A stretch of DNA of 29,367 nucleotides from a virus. Below, one piece after another: positions 5,831-13,637 of this stretch. The stretch lies in IMG/VR virus record IMGVR_UViG_3300023175_000149, positions 1 through 29,367 of that record; one strand, written 5' to 3'. The translations under genes were made by a program, and so were the position numbers. The notes beneath the pieces were generated by a model. It saw nothing but the letters and a program-made list of their open reading frames with translations, was not told the DNA's origin and ran no database searches. Every line of letters begins with the position of its first letter. Position 1 is the stretch's first letter.

Positions 5831-8800
5831 TTATAAACCTGCGATTTCTCCTGTGTTTTTAAGGCGTAGCGGAATGTAAATAAATTCAACTGCCTTAACT
5901 GGTTCAATAGCGATATCAACATATAGTTCGTTTCTATCAATTCTATTTGGAGTGTTGTTTGTTTCATCACACACAACCAAATAGTCATAAATTGCTCTCA
6001 AACCAATCAGTTCAACCATTAAACTTTCAACCTGTTGTTTGATTTCATCACGTGTGATTTTATCATTTGGTTCAAAGATGTATGGTTTTGCAAGTTTCTT
6101 AAGTTGGCTACGTAGATATACAACCAATCTTGCAACGTTGATTCTGTCAACTGCACTTGCGTTTCTAGCACGAGTTTTCTGACCAAATACAACCAACCCT
6201 GCTCCATTTAGGAATGTAATTGGGTTAACGTTGTTTTGATATAGTGTGTCACGCTGTCCTTCGTTAAGTGCAATACTTACAAATTCGCCTTCTGCATTAA
6301 TGTAACCTGATGCTGTTGCGTTAGTAACACCACCACGTCTTGTACCTGCTGGTGCAAACCATGGGTAAGAAACTTGATCACTTAGTGCAATTGTACGTAG
6401 TGCCATGTGTGATGCTGGAACAACAATGTTGTTTCCTGCATTGTCACTACTAAAGCCTGCTGGATAGTAAACGCCTAGATATTCATCTCTGCTTACTAGT
6501 CCTAAGTCGTTATCTTCAACTGCTTGATTAACGTTGGTTGCCCATTCGCTAATCGAAGTAGTATTTGGTGCAAGTCTCATTGGGCTATCACCTACAACAA
6601 ATGCTGTTAATCCTCTGTCATAGTTTAGGCTAATCATTTCGCCAATTAATTCTGGATAACCTGGTGCTGCAATCAAGTTAAAGATACGTGTTTCGTCATC
6701 ACGTAGATCTTCAGTTGAGTTGATTGTTGCTTGCATTGCTTGAACAACAACTTTACGCTGTGCATTACGTCCAAATGATCCGCTGCCATCTGCATTGTTT
6801 GCTGATTCAGTAACCCAACGATGTGGATAGTAACCGCTCATTGCTTCGTCGCTGTTGCGTACATTTTCACCTAGTGTGTCAATGTAGTCACGTTCAAAAC
6901 GCTTGACGTTAAATCCGCTTCTACGTGTGTTCCAAAGCAACATGCCTTTTGGATATAGTGCTGGATCTGGAGCATCTGGATCTAAATAATCGCTTACTAG
7001 TAGATCTGCAATATCTGTTGCATCTTCTGATGCACCTGCTGATGCCCAACGTGCATCATCAAATAGCACACCGTTTTCAGTAGTTTGATCAGTTTTGTCT
7101 AGTAATACCCATTTAGTTGTTCCTGCATTCCAACGATAAATTTGTGGGAAGTTTTCTAAGTCTGCTGTGCTAACCCATAGGTCGCCTTCGACTAGAGTAC
7201 TTACACCATCTGATTGCTTTGTTGGAGCACTTGCTGCAACAATTGGACCAGTTGCGTTGTTTGTGCTTGTAGGACCTACTGCGCCTGTACCTGTGTGGTC
7301 ATAGTTATGATAACCAACCCAGTCTGTACCGTTATGAATCATAATGTCAACTTCGTCAACAACACTGCTGTACCATAGTGCTCCATCTGCTGGAGTTGTT
7401 GTTGGTTCACCGTCTTTTGCAGTATATGTTAAATCTGCCCAGTTACTTGCTGTGAACTTTTTAGGTGAAGTGTTAACATCAGTCCCTGGTGAGTAATATA
7501 GATTTGCAGTTGAACTCGGAACAGTTGAATCAAAAGGTGTAAACACATTATCTAATGTGCTATCCCAGTCAATAAATCTCATTTCTCCGCCAAGTGCGTG
7601 TGTGATAACAATTTGGTTTTTAGTGTTAACACTTGCAGTTACGTTTACCATGCCTGCGCCGTTGATAGCATCTGCCATTGCTTCTGCGTCTGTTGTTGCA
7701 CCTGTTGCTGTCCAAGAAATGATACTTTGAGTACTTAATGCTTCTTGTCCTTTGATGCTTTCTTGAATTTCAAATGTGTAACTACCGCCATTAAATGTAG
7801 TTGCTGTAACTGCTGCACTAGTAATAGTTGTTGCACCAGTTGAGTTTCTACGCTTAAATGCAAATGTACCTAAAGGCTCACTGTCTTCGCCGATGTTGTA
7901 TACTGTGTATACGCTTCCTAGTGGAATGTTTACACCACCGCCTGTTGAGTCAAGATTGTAAATTGCACTTTGACCGCTTGCATACATTGGTGCTGAAATA
8001 GTTGACCAAGTGCTTGTTGCGTCACTGTATGTTTTCATTGCAATGTTTGCACCCAAGTTTGGAGTAGTTGTTTTAATCCAAATTGAACCAGATGGACGTG
8101 GATTTGTATCACGTGACTTGTATTCTGGTACTTGTGTATGTGGTGCAATTGTTACTTCTGGACCGTAGTATGTTTTTGCAGTAATACCTAAATCTGATAA
8201 TAGTTGTGCATCACCTGCAACAATAATGTCGTCCATCATGTCGTCTGCTGTTGGTGCAAAGTATAGTGCTAGTGCACCACCAACTGCTGCTGCCGAAATA
8301 CCATTTGATGATAAATTTGCATTGCCGTTAATGTCTGCTACTACCTGAGTTAATGTTGTGCCTGTTGTTGTTACTGTCCATAGAGAAGATCCGTCAACTG
8401 TAAATGAAAGATTACCTGTACCTGAAATTGTTGGATTTGCTGAACCAACAACAAATGGCCAACTATTTTTCCAGTTGTTACTACCAACTTCTACCCAAGT
8501 ACCGGCAGTATTTTTATACCAAATTCTGTTTACAGTAGTTACTGCTACAACTGCGTAATCGCCGATGCCGCCTACGCTGCCTTTTGGTGTATAATCACCG
8601 CCAGCAAAATTAACAACTTTTGTTGTATCTGTAATTACATGTGGAACTTTATTTGAGAATGTTTGTCCGCCTGCTGCTGATGCTGCTGCGCCATTCCATT
8701 CAAAAATACCGTAGAATGAATCGTTTGTGTCAAACCAGTATGACCCGTCTGTTGGGTTACCAGTTGTTGCTGTTGCACTACCTGTAATTGCATCTAGGTT

Positions 8801-9142
8801 TAAATCTGTACGCACAACATATGCTCTGTTTGCTACGCCAAGGAATGAATATGCTGCTTGTAGACCATATTCGTTTTGCTCGCCGCCGTGAATTGGATTG
8901 TTGTTTTCGTCTGTGTAGAAAAGCGGATCGCCAAATGTTTCTGCTAGTTCACGTTGTGAACTCATCAAATAAACTTTGTTTGCATTCGCTTTTAACGTAC
9001 CAGGTGCTACACCTGTGCCACCTGGATTAGTTTTGTTTTCTTGTGTTGCCACAAAAATAATTGGTGTTGTGCCTGGTTCAGCAGGAGTATAAAAACTCTC
9101 GTCAATAACTGAAACCTGTACACCTGGTGATACTAATGCCAT
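5831..9142 (-). CDS. 18: Tail sheath protein gp18, strongly enlarged
   Basis: The contractile sheath subunit. The N-terminus (MALVSPGVQVSVIDES, then FVATQENKT and AAYSFLGVANRAYVVRTDL near 95-113) and the C-terminal 350 residues are typical of gp18. The latter include LIGEMISLNYDRGL, the NPITFLNGAGLVVFGQKT stretch, INVARLVVYLRSQLKKLAKPYIFE and the ending FIYIPLRLKNTGEI. At 1103 aa it is far longer than T4 gp18 (659 aa). The extra length is an insertion of roughly residues 120-750, rich in T, G, S and N, with repeated W-centred modules near residues 132, 350, 587, 654 and 737 (for example DGSYWFDT, SGSIWIKT, DGALWYSS, EGDLWVST). Insert domains in sheath proteins face outward, so this would decorate the tail surface. 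It has a GAGGAG ribosome-binding site and a late-like box upstream. Confidence 0.95.
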   Translation of the reverse strand: MALVSPGVQVSVIDESFYTPAEPGTTPIIFVATQENKTNPGGTGVAPGTLKANANKVYLMSSQRELAETFGDPLFYTDENNNPIHGGEQNEYGLQAAYSFLGVANRAYVVRTDLNLDAITGSATATTGNPTDGSYWFDTNDSFYGIFEWNGAAASAAGGQTFSNKVPHVITDTTKVVNFAGGDYTPKGSVGGIGDYAVVAVTTVNRIWYKNTAGTWVEVGSNNWKNSWPFVVGSANPTISGTGNLSFTVDGSSLWTVTTTGTTLTQVVADINGNANLSSNGISAAAVGGALALYFAPTADDMMDDIIVAGDAQLLSDLGITAKTYYGPEVTIAPHTQVPEYKSRDTNPRPSGSIWIKTTTPNLGANIAMKTYSDATSTWSTISAPMYASGQSAIYNLDSTGGGVNIPLGSVYTVYNIGEDSEPLGTFAFKRRNSTGATTITSAAVTATTFNGGSYTFEIQESIKGQEALSTQSIISWTATGATTDAEAMADAINGAGMVNVTASVNTKNQIVITHALGGEMRFIDWDSTLDNVFTPFDSTVPSSTANLYYSPGTDVNTSPKKFTASNWADLTYTAKDGEPTTTPADGALWYSSVVDEVDIMIHNGTDWVGYHNYDHTGTGAVGPTSTNNATGPIVAASAPTKQSDGVSTLVEGDLWVSTADLENFPQIYRWNAGTTKWVLLDKTDQTTENGVLFDDARWASAGASEDATDIADLLVSDYLDPDAPDPALYPKGMLLWNTRRSGFNVKRFERDYIDTLGENVRNSDEAMSGYYPHRWVTESANNADGSGSFGRNAQRKVVVQAMQATINSTEDLRDDETRIFNLIAAPGYPELIGEMISLNYDRGLTAFVVGDSPMRLAPNTTSISEWATNVNQAVEDNDLGLVSRDEYLGVYYPAGFSSDNAGNNIVVPASHMALRTIALSDQVSYPWFAPAGTRRGGVTNATASGYINAEGEFVSIALNEGQRDTLYQNNVNPITFLNGAGLVVFGQKTRARNASAVDRINVARLVVYLRSQLKKLAKPYIFEPNDKITRDEIKQQVESLMVELIGLRAIYDYLVVCDETNNTPNRIDRNELYVDIAIEPVKAVEFIYIPLRLKNTGEIAGL

Positions 9143-9177
9143 TGTAATTTTCTCCTCATGGATCTCGTTTATACTAT

Positions 9178-9185
9178 TATTTAGC
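9178..9185 (-). promoter_or_regulatory. Late-like promoter for gp18
   Basis: The minus strand reads GCTAAATA, ending 35 nt before the ATG, with a strong GAGGAG ribosome-binding site between. The C in place of AT makes it a variant of the late box. The spacing is the longest seen in this window. Confidence 0.45.
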
Positions 9186-9217
9186 AGATCCTGGGGAAAA
9201 ATACCGGTTTTTAGCGG

Positions 9218-9233
9218 TTAACTACGTAGTTAA
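9218..9233. repeat. 16-bp perfect palindrome at the kinase stop codon
   Basis: TTAACTACGTAGTTAA is its own reverse complement and contains the TAG stop of the dNMP-kinase-like gene. As RNA it could form a 6-bp stem with an ACGT loop. It has no T-tract close behind it, so it may be a weak terminator, an mRNA end protector or a dimeric protein site. A weaker ACCG/CGGT stem followed by ATTTTT lies just downstream on the minus strand. Confidence 0.6.
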
Positions 9234-9725
9234 TTTAAATTTATACAGTTCGTCTACCCAAAACTCTAGGTCTTTAAGCGTACCATTGTTGTCAATATGA
9301 TAATCTGCCATCCAAGGTTTGAGGCTCATACTATCTTCAGATTCAGGAGGTAAGTAGTCGCTACGGTCAACCCAAACAGCATAATCAAACACACCAGCAA
9401 TTTTCATAGCATAAAATTCACGCTTGTTACGTAGTCCGCAATAGATATCGTGGGCTTTAAATATTTCTCTGCCTAACTTAGCAGCATCAGGAACATTGTA
9501 ATCACAAATAGCATTATACCATTCTGCTCGATGATTGTGTCTATCATTATAACACTCATCTTCGCTGTTATAATTGTATTTCTTTTTTAACATGTCATAG
9601 ATAAACAATTTAGAGCAGAACTGACTACTACTCTCAAAACTATAACCGTATTTGTCTCTAAGGATTTCACACACAGTGTCCTTGCCGTGACGACCATGTC
9701 CAATAATTAATAATTTTTTACGCAT
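9222..9725 (-). CDS. P-loop nucleotide kinase, dNMP-kinase-like
   Basis: A 167-aa P-loop protein with Walker A GHGRHGKDT at residues 9-17. The G-x4-GKD-T form is typical of deoxynucleoside monophosphate kinases such as T4 gp1. After it come FESSSQFCSKLFIYDMLKKK, RHNHRAEWYNAICDY and LGREIF, then FDYAVWVDRSDYLPPE, which gives the pattern of a small NMP kinase with a lid-like arginine-rich region. The protein is shorter than T4 gp1 (241 aa). The likely role is phosphorylation of dNMPs for phage DNA synthesis, an early or middle function. It sits among late structural genes and is preceded by a sigma70-like promoter rather than a late box. The ATG has no Shine-Dalgarno sequence. Confidence 0.75.
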   Translation of the reverse strand: MRKKLLIIGHGRHGKDTVCEILRDKYGYSFESSSQFCSKLFIYDMLKKKYNYNSEDECYNDRHNHRAEWYNAICDYNVPDAAKLGREIFKAHDIYCGLRNKREFYAMKIAGVFDYAVWVDRSDYLPPESEDSMSLKPWMADYHIDNNGTLKDLEFWVDELYKFKLTT

Positions 9726-9730
9726 GATTT

Positions 9731-9759
9731 ACATTAACATAAAATGTTATGTTTGTCAA
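9731..9759 (-). promoter_or_regulatory. Sigma70-like promoter for the dNMP-kinase-like gene
   Basis: On the minus strand, TTGACA (9754-9759), a 17-bp spacer ending in TGT (extended -10), then TAATGT (9731-9736). The -35 box is a perfect match and overlaps the gp13 stop codon. The -10 ends 5 nt before the ATG, so the transcript should start at or next to the start codon. Confidence 0.65.
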
Positions 9760-10526
9760 CCAATAGTAAATGCGTATCCTGTTCCACCCGAAACTGCTAG
9801 TGCTACTTCTGCTTCTAGTTTTTCCATTTCGCTTTGGGCTTCTGCTTTAAGACTCGCTCCATTAAGGCTAGTACCGCCTTGAGGACCTGCAATAGTAGCA
9901 AACTTCTCACGTGCTTCTCCTAACATGTATTTGCAGGCAGCAAGTGTATAATCTTTGATCCATTGTTTTGCAAGATAATCATCCAATAATTGCATATCAG
10001 GACGATACATATAAACTTCTAGCAATACATCTTCGCCTTCGCCTGCTCTAGGACGTTGTAATATAGTTAGTTTCTTTGTTGTAGTGTTCCAAGTAAATTC
10101 AATAAAACTACCAAACATTCTACCAACTAGTTCTTGTTGTTGAGCAAACAATTCGTATGTTGCTAATCCGCCCATGCCAGATCCAGCAAGCAAATAAGCA
10201 TTTGTATATGCAAGGTTAAACGGTTCGTATAATGTTCCGCCGTCTCCGCCGCCGCTACGTGAACCAACACTTCGTCTATATACTTTGTTCACTTCTACAA
10301 TTTCATGTGGAAGTGTATAATCGTTTTGATCTTCTAATAATTTTAATCCAACGTATGCTTCTTCTACGCTGTGATCGCTGCGCATACGATAACGTGTTAA
10401 TGCTTTTTGCAATGCTGCTTCATAGTGCATTGGGTCTAGTTCTACATCAACCATACCGCCGCCGAGCATTGCGTATACATAATCAAAAACGTGTTGTTTT
10501 GCTGTTGCTAGGTTTGTGTCTGCCAT
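9756..10526 (-). CDS. 13: Neck protein gp13
   Basis: A 256-aa head-tail connector (neck) protein. With gp14, T4 gp13 forms the collar that closes the filled head and docks the tail. The family signature is at the N-terminus: VFDYVYAMLGGGMVDVELDP (13-32), then EAALQKALTRYRMRSDHS, followed by a beta-rich segment (DYTLPHEIVEVNKVYRR). T4 gp13 has the same start pattern, LG.P.I.VEL. followed by a helix with ALE.Y. The C-terminal third is helical (CKYMLGEAREKF, LKAEAQSEMEKLEAEVALAVSGG). The start has a GGAG ribosome-binding site and a late box 17 nt upstream. It is transcribed divergently from gp14, unlike T4, where 13-14-15 run in the same direction. Confidence 0.85.
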   Translation of the reverse strand: MADTNLATAKQHVFDYVYAMLGGGMVDVELDPMHYEAALQKALTRYRMRSDHSVEEAYVGLKLLEDQNDYTLPHEIVEVNKVYRRSVGSRSGGGDGGTLYEPFNLAYTNAYLLAGSGMGGLATYELFAQQQELVGRMFGSFIEFTWNTTTKKLTILQRPRAGEGEDVLLEVYMYRPDMQLLDDYLAKQWIKDYTLAACKYMLGEAREKFATIAGPQGGTSLNGASLKAEAQSEMEKLEAEVALAVSGGTGYAFTIG

Positions 10527-10543
10527 AGGTGTTCTCCGTACAG

Positions 10544-10559
10544 TATTTATGCATAAATA
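10544..10559. promoter_or_regulatory. Palindromic divergent late promoter (gp13 / gp14)
   Basis: TATTTATGCATAAATA is a perfect 16-bp palindrome that reads CATAAATA on both strands. It is the only intergenic space (38 bp) between the divergent gp13 and gp14 genes. On the minus strand the box is 17 nt from the gp13 ATG, with GGAG between. On the plus strand it is 5 nt from the gp14 ATG, with no room for a leader. Confidence 0.75.
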
Positions 10560-10564
10560 TAACT

Positions 10565-11716
10565 ATGCCAAGACTTAGTTTATACAGACCAAACAAAACA
10601 CAGGATTATGAATTTTTAGACAAGATTGTCTATGAGCAATTCAGTGTAGGCGGAACTGACATACATGTTCACAAGTATTTAGGACCGTTAAATCCAGAAG
10701 AAGGAGATGCAACATCAGCAACTCCACAATATAATGCTGTGAGTGAAACAAACATACAAGATATGTTGTTTATGGAAAATAGAGATCGCAAGTATGATCC
10801 TGATGTATATACTATGCGTGGAATATACAACGTAAGCGATACTGATTTTAATCTAAGTCAGTTTGGATTGTTTTTACAAAATGATACATTGTTTATGACC
10901 ATACATATTAATAGCAGTGTTAAAACACTTGGCAGAAAAATAATGAGTGGAGATGTTATTGAATTTCCGCACCTAATGGATGAATATGCTCTAAACGATT
11001 ACAGTGTAGCATTAAAAAGATTTTATGTTGTTGAAGATGTAAATCGTGCAGCAGAAGGATTTAGTCAAACTTGGTATCCTCATTTATATAGAGTAAAATT
11101 AAAACAAATCATTGACAGTCAAGAATACAAAGAAATACTTGATTTACCTGCAGAAGATGAAGACGGAAATACACTTAGAGATATACTAAGTACATTTGAA
11201 AAAGAAATGCAAATTAATAATGCTGTGGTTGCACAAGCATATGATGATGCACCACTATCAGGTTATGATGTAAGTCATTATTATACATTGCAAGTTGACG
11301 AAAACGGTACACCAGAAATTCGTTCAGCAGAAACAGATGAAATTACAGCAGATGCAGACATGACTGCTGATAGAATAAATGCTAAACCTAGCAGAGCAGG
11401 TTATAAAGGTTACTTGCTTGGTGTAGGCAGTTTGAATGGTGAAGTGTTTGGTAGCGGTATAAGTTTTCCTACTGACAACGTTGTAGGCGATTACTTTTTA
11501 AGAACAGACTTTTTTCCAAATAGATTGTTTAAATATGACGGAGTTAAATGGACTAAAGTGCAAGATAGTGTAAGAGCAGAACTTTCGAATACAGATACAA
11601 AACGTACACAAGTTGCATCGTTTATAAACAACACAGCAACAAACGAAATTAGTGGTGAAACAGTGAATGAAAGACAATCGTTGTCAAAAGCACTTAAACC
11701 AAAGGCAGATAACTAA
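10565..11716 (+). CDS. 14: Neck protein gp14 with C-terminal extension
   Basis: A 383-aa partner of gp13 in the neck. The core FGLFLQNDTLFMTIHINSSV, then GDVIEFPHL, then WYPHLYRVKLKQIIDSQEYKEIL matches the T4 gp14 plan (F..FG...Q...TL.I....F, then GD.I.FP). T4 gp14 has 256 aa. The extra C-terminus holds a GDYFLRTDFFPNRLFKYDGV module and the ending RQSLSKALKPKADN, which I associate with marine T4-like gp14. I chose the ATG at 10565 over an in-frame GTG at 10529, because the GTG would lie inside the divergent promoter and the conserved start is MPRLSLYRP. The stop overlaps the gp15 start by one base. Confidence 0.85.
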   Translation: MPRLSLYRPNKTQDYEFLDKIVYEQFSVGGTDIHVHKYLGPLNPEEGDATSATPQYNAVSETNIQDMLFMENRDRKYDPDVYTMRGIYNVSDTDFNLSQFGLFLQNDTLFMTIHINSSVKTLGRKIMSGDVIEFPHLMDEYALNDYSVALKRFYVVEDVNRAAEGFSQTWYPHLYRVKLKQIIDSQEYKEILDLPAEDEDGNTLRDILSTFEKEMQINNAVVAQAYDDAPLSGYDVSHYYTLQVDENGTPEIRSAETDEITADADMTADRINAKPSRAGYKGYLLGVGSLNGEVFGSGISFPTDNVVGDYFLRTDFFPNRLFKYDGVKWTKVQDSVRAELSNTDTKRTQVASFINNTATNEISGETVNERQSLSKALKPKADN

Positions 11717-13197
11717 TGCAGTTTTTTTATGACGGACAAGTAAGAAAATATATTACTCAAATTGTTAGAATTATGAGTGGATTCAGTGTACAAGACGGAA
11801 ATGGTAATTTAAAATCTGTACCTGTAACATATGGCGATTTAACTAGACAAGTTGGCAATATTTTAAGAGACAACAGTGAAAACAAACTTCCGACTGTTCC
11901 TCGCATGAGTGTGTATGTTACTAACATTGAAATGGATAGAAGTCGTACAGGCGATGCAAGTTATGTTGATAAAGTTAATATTAGAGAACGTGCATTTGAC
12001 GAACAAAACAACGAGTATCTAAATACTCAAGGTAAAAACTATACAGTTGAAAGACTTTATCCAGCACCGTATACATTGAGTGTTAACGTAGATTTATGGG
12101 CAAGTAATACAGAACAAAAATTACAAATGCTAGAACAAATATTAGTTTTGTTCCGTCCTAGTTTAGAATTGCAAACAACAGACAACTATGTAGACTGGAC
12201 AAGTTTAACAGTATTACACATGACAGATGTAAGGTGGAGTAATAGAACTATTCCTATCGGTGTTGATTCAGAAATTGATATTGCAACAATGAGTTTTGAA
12301 ACACCAATATTTATTACGCCGCCTGCAAAAGTCAAAAAACTTGGAGTTATCACCAGTGTTATTGCTAACATGTGGGACGAAAACAAAGGAACTATTGACT
12401 TAGGATTAAGTAATCCAGAAATCAATGCATACGGCGACGATTTACCTCCGTTACAAACAACTAACCAAGAAGACGGTACTACCGACGATGGAAGACTTGA
12501 TACAATTACAAGGATCGATCCAATGCTTGGAAATAGAGCAACTAATGCAACAACATTTAGAGATTACGGAATCTATGTTGAAGGTAACATTGCAAGAGTA
12601 GTTGACAAAGACAACAAGGTAGGAACTATTAACTGGAGAAAAATTATAGAATCTTATCCAGGGCAATATAGAGCAGATGTAAGTGAAATTAGACTACGTA
12701 CAGACACAGGGTTTATTGTTGGAACATTTACACTTAATCCGTTGGATGAAAATCAAATCAGTGTTAATTGGGATGCTGATACATTGCCAAGTGGCGATGT
12801 TATCGACGGTCCAGCAAGATCTGTAAATAGTTGGACAAGTTTTGATAAAGTTATCGATCCACTTGTCTACAATCCAACAGCAGATAAAGTACCGGGATTT
12901 AGAGTATTAACACTAGGCGATATTAACAATAGTCAAAGTGTAGGCGACAGTGCATACGATGGTCCAGATGCCTGGAAAAATGCAGACGGCACTGATTTTG
13001 TTTGTGGAGCAAACGACTTGATAGAGTGGACTGGCACAAGTTGGGTAGTTGTCATGGATGCAACAGACAGCACCAATGGTATCAACAGTAAAAATCTTAA
13101 TACAAATATTATTTACAAATGGACTGGCGAGGAATGGTTACAAGCATACGAAGGTTACTATCCAGTTGGTACATGGGACATTTATCTTGATGCATAA
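11716..13197 (+). CDS. 15: Tail sheath stabiliser gp15 with C-terminal extension
   Basis: A 493-aa homologue of T4 gp15 (272 aa), which caps the tail sheath and tube and contacts the neck. The N-terminal 210 residues match the T4 plan: FFYDGQVRKYITQIVRIMSG, VPVTYGD, LPRMSVYVTNIE, APYTLSVNVDLWA, LQMLEQILVLFRPSLEL, then a conserved WTSLTVLHMTDVRWS and FETPIFITPPAKVK. The remaining 280 residues are an extension rich in D, N, T and W. It ends in repeated W modules (LIEWTGTSWVVVMDATD, IIYKWTGEEWLQAYEGYYP) like those in gp14 and in the sheath insert. It is translationally coupled to gp14 (TAATG). Confidence 0.83.
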   Translation: MQFFYDGQVRKYITQIVRIMSGFSVQDGNGNLKSVPVTYGDLTRQVGNILRDNSENKLPTVPRMSVYVTNIEMDRSRTGDASYVDKVNIRERAFDEQNNEYLNTQGKNYTVERLYPAPYTLSVNVDLWASNTEQKLQMLEQILVLFRPSLELQTTDNYVDWTSLTVLHMTDVRWSNRTIPIGVDSEIDIATMSFETPIFITPPAKVKKLGVITSVIANMWDENKGTIDLGLSNPEINAYGDDLPPLQTTNQEDGTTDDGRLDTITRIDPMLGNRATNATTFRDYGIYVEGNIARVVDKDNKVGTINWRKIIESYPGQYRADVSEIRLRTDTGFIVGTFTLNPLDENQISVNWDADTLPSGDVIDGPARSVNSWTSFDKVIDPLVYNPTADKVPGFRVLTLGDINNSQSVGDSAYDGPDAWKNADGTDFVCGANDLIEWTGTSWVVVMDATDSTNGINSKNLNTNIIYKWTGEEWLQAYEGYYPVGTWDIYLDA

Positions 13198-13205
13198 TTA
13201 TTTGT

Positions 13206-13637
13206 ATGAAGAAAATTATTTGTAGTGGTGCACTTTTTTATACATTAGATACTAATCGATTTTTACTTTTGCATAGAGCACAAAGTAAACAAAATAATGT
13301 TTGGGGATTAGTAGGCGGTACAAACGAAGATAGTGAAACTCCTTGGGAAGCATTGAAAAGAGAAATGCAAGAAGAAATAGGAACACTTCCATCTATTGTA
13401 AAAACTATTCCACTAGAAACTTTTATTAGCAACGATTCTCATTTTGAATTTCATACTTATTTGTGTGTTGTAAGCAAAGAATTTATTCCAGTATTAAACG
13501 ACGAACACAACGGTTATGCTTGGGTAAGTTTTAATAACTGGCCAAAACCACTACACAAAGGGTTGTTAAGTACATTGCGTAATAAGAATAATGTACAAAA
13601 ATTAGAAACTATCTTTAAACTTATTGAATTCATTTAA
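13206..13637 (+). CDS. Nudix hydrolase
   Basis: A 143-aa MutT/Nudix protein. The Nudix box G-x5-E-x7-RE-x-x-EE-x-G is complete: G38, E44, R52, E53, E56, E57 and G59. Only the final hydrophobic position is replaced, by T60. Family members cleave X-linked nucleoside diphosphates, such as oxidised dNTPs, NDP-sugars, dinucleoside polyphosphates or capped RNA; which of these applies cannot be read here. It follows gp15 by 8 bases with no clear ribosome-binding site and is probably transcribed with gp14-gp15. Its last 36 bases overlap the 3' end of the convergent glycosyltransferase-repeat gene. Nearby glycosyltransferases make an NDP-sugar substrate possible, but that is only a guess from position. 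Confidence 0.88.
   Translation: MKKIICSGALFYTLDTNRFLLLHRAQSKQNNVWGLVGGTNEDSETPWEALKREMQEEIGTLPSIVKTIPLETFISNDSHFEFHTYLCVVSKEFIPVLNDEHNGYAWVSFNNWPKPLHKGLLSTLRNKNNVQKLETIFKLIEFI

Noticed and set aside
6019-6207. 62-codon minus-strand ORF within gp18
   Set aside because: It is out of frame inside the conserved C-terminal sheath region and has no independent start signals.
10529-10564. GTG start at 10529 for gp14
   Set aside because: The 12 extra codons would be translated from within the divergent promoter palindrome, and the product from ATG 10565 begins like known gp14 proteins.
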